Positions 60,471-64,000 of a stretch of 64,000 nt of DNA are shown in pieces (within the stretch, counting starts at the first letter, position 1; the number at the start of each line of letters is the position of its first letter). Made by a program: the position numbers and the translations under genes. The stretch spans positions 315,892-379,891 of the forward strand of contig NMRA01000018.1 in NCBI GenBank assembly GCA_002633005.1, given 5' to 3'. The stretch comes from Phoronis australis (taxonomy: Eukaryota > Phoronida > Phoronidae). The notes beneath the pieces were generated by a model, which worked only from the letters and a program-made list of their open reading frames with translations, was not told the origin of the DNA and did not search any database.

Positions 60471-61654
60471 TGTACGACTTGGATGTCTTTTTTACATTGG
60501 TGATGCAGACTGTGTTTTACTTGCTAGGATGAACATCCTTAATCAGCTCGTGTTCCCACTTCTGAAGTCAGGGATTTCATCACACCCAGTGGATTATGTG
60601 TGTGTAATATGTTGCATAACTTTCAGAATAACTGTAACCTGGTTAATAGTAGTATACAACATGGACAATGTGTTAGATGGTACACCAGGTGTGATGACCT
60701 CCTTCTGTAAACACTGAAAAACCTGTGTGGAGAATCTTGGTTTTTCTTCCTCTTTATAGCTCAGGATGATTCCATCAGAGCAATTAAGACACCGACAGTC
60801 ACACAGGACACTTCATGAAGCTCCAGAATAGCTTTGGTTTGATCAAAAGAAAATTCTGATTTGAGAATCCCTTTCTGTCATAATTTGGATGGCCTCATCA
60901 GTTTCATGCAGTCTCTAAGCTTTGCCATTCTAAGACAGTGACCACCTTCTCTACGGCCAGTCGATATGGTGCCACTGTCTACGCTATTCTTGGTTAATTA
61001 ACATAGGTAAGGCGATTGCAGTGCTTTTTGTGTTTTTCATGCCTATGTAGGCCTTCCATTAGTGCCGCCAAGGGCACTAGTCGGATATAATGGACCAGCC
61101 ACTCTTAGGATAAGTGAGTTGAAACAAATTGTCTTCGGAATGAAAACAGAAATTACAAATTCGGCAACCGAACGTCTCGTAGCTTCAAGTTGGGCTACCG
61201 TACCCTAGGTGCAAGGCTGTATACTAAATGTATTTTGACGATAGTCTTCATACAGGTAGCTGGCTAGCTAAGGCTACCATAAAAGGTACATAGCACAGTG
61301 CAATACAATGCGCCCGCCCGGTCGACGTTTAGGCCTACGTCCGGCTACTGTTCAAACTCCAAGTTGTCTCAAGCCGTGCGCACCTGATGATGAGAAGCAT
61401 TTTCCCTGGTTCTCTGGTACTGCTGTCTGCTGACTAATATGGGAGGCTGTCTAACGCTGCAAGTTCACTTGTGTTGGGTAAAGAGTTTGCATCATTATAT
61501 ACAGAAGCGTAATGTGAGGCCTACCGGTTGATGTATGGTATTTTTGTATAGATGGCGCTCCGAGGGCGACGTGCAAAGTTGCGCCCAAACCAAAGTCGTG
61601 ATTGACTTGTGCACTTGACCGACTTCCACGACTTTGCCAAAACAAGAAACTAAG

Positions 61655-61705
61655 ATATCTGATTGGTTTGTAAGCCGAAAGTTGCCATCGAAACCCAATC
61701 AGGGT
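61655..61705 (-). promoter_or_regulatory. Candidate STK36 promoter: two CCAAT boxes around an X-box-like site
   Basis: About 2 kb upstream of the STK36 start codon the sequence has ATTGG at 61662-61666, an X-box-like GTTGCCATCGAAAC at 61681-61694 and CCAATC at 61695-61700. The RFX X-box consensus is GTNRCC-N-RGYAAC; the site fits on the minus strand with one mismatch (GTTTCG AT GGCAAC). RFX factors drive ciliary genes and often pair with NF-Y at CCAAT boxes. CpG-containing sequence around 61300-61830 supports a promoter. The transcription start itself is inferred. Confidence 0.5.
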
Positions 61706-61829
61706 AGAGGTCGGTGCCGCTACAGACCTCGCTAAAATCTAGCCAAATTCAGGTATTCCACACGGCAATCACGTAAACTGAGATCTCAACCGGTAGACGT
61801 CGCGCGCTTTCATACCGAAGCTCGCATTT

Positions 61830-63440
61830 TTATTGGACGTGTCATATCCAATTAATTCGTTAGTTCAGCCATTGACATACTGCGCATTTAAAAGTTCTTA
61901 CATGTTATTCAGTGTAGATCAAACAAAGAGAATATTGTTAACGAGGAGTTGCCTCAGATCCAACCCAACTAAAGGTAAGGCACTGTTAGAGTTAGAAGTC
62001 GGTACACCTATATATCTTATCGTCTTTACTGTTCATTTGCGACCGTGTGTTTCCGTTTCCTTGTCTGGCAATAAGTGAATAAGTGGCGACTGGGAATGTA
62101 ATCCACAAAAATTGATAAAAACAAGTATTCTGGTCTAATATGTTACCGTATCAAGTATTCAAGGCAAAGATAAAGGGATTGATGGAGTTACGGTGAACAC
62201 TAGTAGACCCCTCAGTGGTAGTGGGTGGCCTCCGTCCGTCTCAGTGGAGAAAGTTCTAGTGTTTTAGTTGTTGGGCGTGGGGACAGGATAGATACCATAA
62301 CTTACAAAATTTCATTTTAAGTCGGGTCAAAGGTTCACAAATGACAACGGTAGGACAAGTTATTAACGAAACACAAATTCTGTAAGTTACACTGATTTTT
62401 TTATTGCATCATTCTGACTCAGCTAATACTCACCCGTTGTCCTTACATGGGCGTCGCAGCACTGAAAAAGGGGGGGGGGCTGTAGCCGCTATAGCCTCCC
62501 AGCCCCCCTGTGGTACACCGCCCACAGACCATGGGCTCCGGAGCACTGAAAAACCCCTCAGCCCCTTATGGTGCGCCGCCCATGCTCTAGCCTTGGGTGT
62601 AGGCGGCCTACCTCATTGATCATGACACATCAATGTCTCGCCTTTGGATACGAGTTCTTTTGTAACTGAAATAGTCCATGATGAACGGATCAAATTTAGT
62701 TGTGCATGTAATTCTTTTGAATGGACTTGGCAACCTCAAGGGTCTTAGTGCCAACTGATCTGCTAAAGGAGATGCTGAAATTGTAGAGGCTTACAAGCTC
62801 ATTAACACAGCAGTTGACGAAGTGCAAGCGTTGGGAACAAACATCGAAGATATCTGGGTAGATTGGTTCCAAGAAGGGTAAACCATTGGATCCGATATAC
62901 AGATTCCTCGGCAGTCTAGACAACAGAAGGATAGGAATAATGTATGAGTAACCACTGGGGATTAAAGTGTCTAGAGAGAAGTTTTCAATTCATTTTTTTT
63001 GCATAGTACACTTTAGGTCTCGTGACGGACCAGGCCAGCTTGATTTGTGTAGATTTTGAGTTTCAATGTACATCTGGTCCCTCTGCAAAATGGTCCAGTA
63101 TATCTTTTCACCACTGTGCTCAGGACGTTTTGGTTTCATGAAACTGTTTTCGGATGATTTGTTTCCTGATACATTTGACGTTTTTCAATTGTTGTCAACT
63201 TGATTGAGCTTAATAAAGTGATACTTAATTATTTATTGTCGCTTTTAATAATAGACTATGAGCTGAGAGCACCATCATTCGCCAGTTTTTCTCGTAACAA
63301 GACAGAACACATATTTATTTCCGGGCTAACAGTACAGGTCTTCGTTCTTAAACAACTTGAGGCTGCTGTTACACGATCATCTGATATTCAAGTTTTTACG
63401 CCCCGTCGGTGCTCCTTATGCTCTTGAATATTTAGAAGTT
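61830..63440. other. Upstream of STK36, no gene seen
   Basis: A GC-rich low-complexity patch lies at 62440-62620, with a 10-base G run near 62470 and two related halves (cagcactgaaaaagggg... / gagcactgaaaaacccc...). The rest is unremarkable. A divergent gene cannot be excluded. Confidence 0.3.
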
Positions 63441-63442
63441 GT

Positions 63443-63916
63443 CTAAACCCCTGTATAAACACCACACTTTTTCGTATACGACTTTTCGTATGCTAAAAAG
63501 ATGTATGTAACCAGATGTTCCATCAAAAATTTTTGCTGGTGACGTAACTCAGATGTGCACAATATGGTTTCACGAAACTTATGAGCCAAGTTCATGTGAC
63601 GAAATCGAGAAGGGTTTTTAATAGCAGAGTTGCAACGCCGCCATATTGGAAATGGGTCAGAATGTTGCATTGTGGTTAAGCCGGTAAACAAGTACGTCGG
63701 CAAGCGTGGGGGCGAACCGGCCACAGGGAGGTTATACGTGTTGTGTGCCTGGCATGCTATAATACCAGTTAGCGAAATAAAAAATTTAGTTACTACCTGT
63801 TTCCCAAGGATCAATAACTGCGTTAAACATGGGTCAGAGACATCGGTAGAGCTGGTAGCAAAGGCCGACTTCGTGAATTCTTTCCGACTTCGTAGCATAA
63901 AGTGTGCAGCGCTCAT
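63443..63916 (-). other. Unrecognised 157-codon open frame at the window edge
   Basis: The longest minus-strand frame outside known exons, starting MSAAHFMLRSRKEFTKSAFA. It overlaps a 117-codon plus-strand frame (63630-63983), so at most one is real. A YY1-like ATGGCGGCG lies inside it. No domain, signal peptide or family recognised; may be chance. Confidence 0.2.
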
Positions 63917-64000
63917 TTTGAGGGCGGCAAGAAAACGTATCTTAGAAACTGCCCAACAATATCTCCCTTCAAAGAAACAGTAACAAATACTCCACGGCGG

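Overview
The window is animal nuclear DNA, AT-rich by eye, with short exons split by long repeat-filled introns. One gene dominates: the ortholog of the Fused-type protein kinase STK36, on the minus strand. Low-copy decayed transposons, about 2% divergent unmerged copies and invertebrate-style transposon tails suggest a highly polymorphic invertebrate, probably marine (lancelet-like deuterostome or lophotrochozoan). I cannot name the species.

Right part (about 30.2-61.8 kb): STK36 runs right to left. A likely promoter lies near 61.66-61.70 kb, with two CCAAT boxes around an X-box-like site. The start codon is at 59683. I can place 22 coding exons by hand with GT/AG borders and matching phases. 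They give 1,054 codons: a complete kinase domain (about residues 4-254), a basic lysine-rich linker, an acidic patch and a long helical region like the C-terminal half of vertebrate STK36. The last 250-300 residues expected from the family are not visible. Exons 20 and 21 occur twice, inside a 1.66-kb near-identical duplication with a single n between the copies. Using both copies in series would break the frame, so the duplication is either two unmerged alleles or a mutually exclusive exon pair.

Middle (about 26.0-26.8 kb): a plus-strand single-coding-exon gene encodes a 252-residue single-pass membrane protein with cytoplasmic PPPY and LPNY motifs, tail to tail with STK36.

Left part (1-26 kb): mostly repeats and old mobile elements. 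These include a decayed non-LTR retrotransposon (reverse transcriptase motifs near 0.45-0.6 kb), a roughly 430-bp tandem repeat carrying perfect DR1 sequences, two copies of a TIR element family, a frameshifted THAP domain (8.9-9.1 kb), a THAP-like remnant inside a 1.1-kb TIR element (22-23 kb), a foldback element (19.8-19.9 kb), a 251-bp MITE, and a 720-bp near-identical tandem pair split exactly by an n (13259). That pair is very likely an assembly overlap that was not merged.

Far right (61.8-64 kb): upstream of STK36; a GC-rich low-complexity patch and one unrecognised open frame at the edge. I saw no convincing tRNA, rRNA or CRISPR array.
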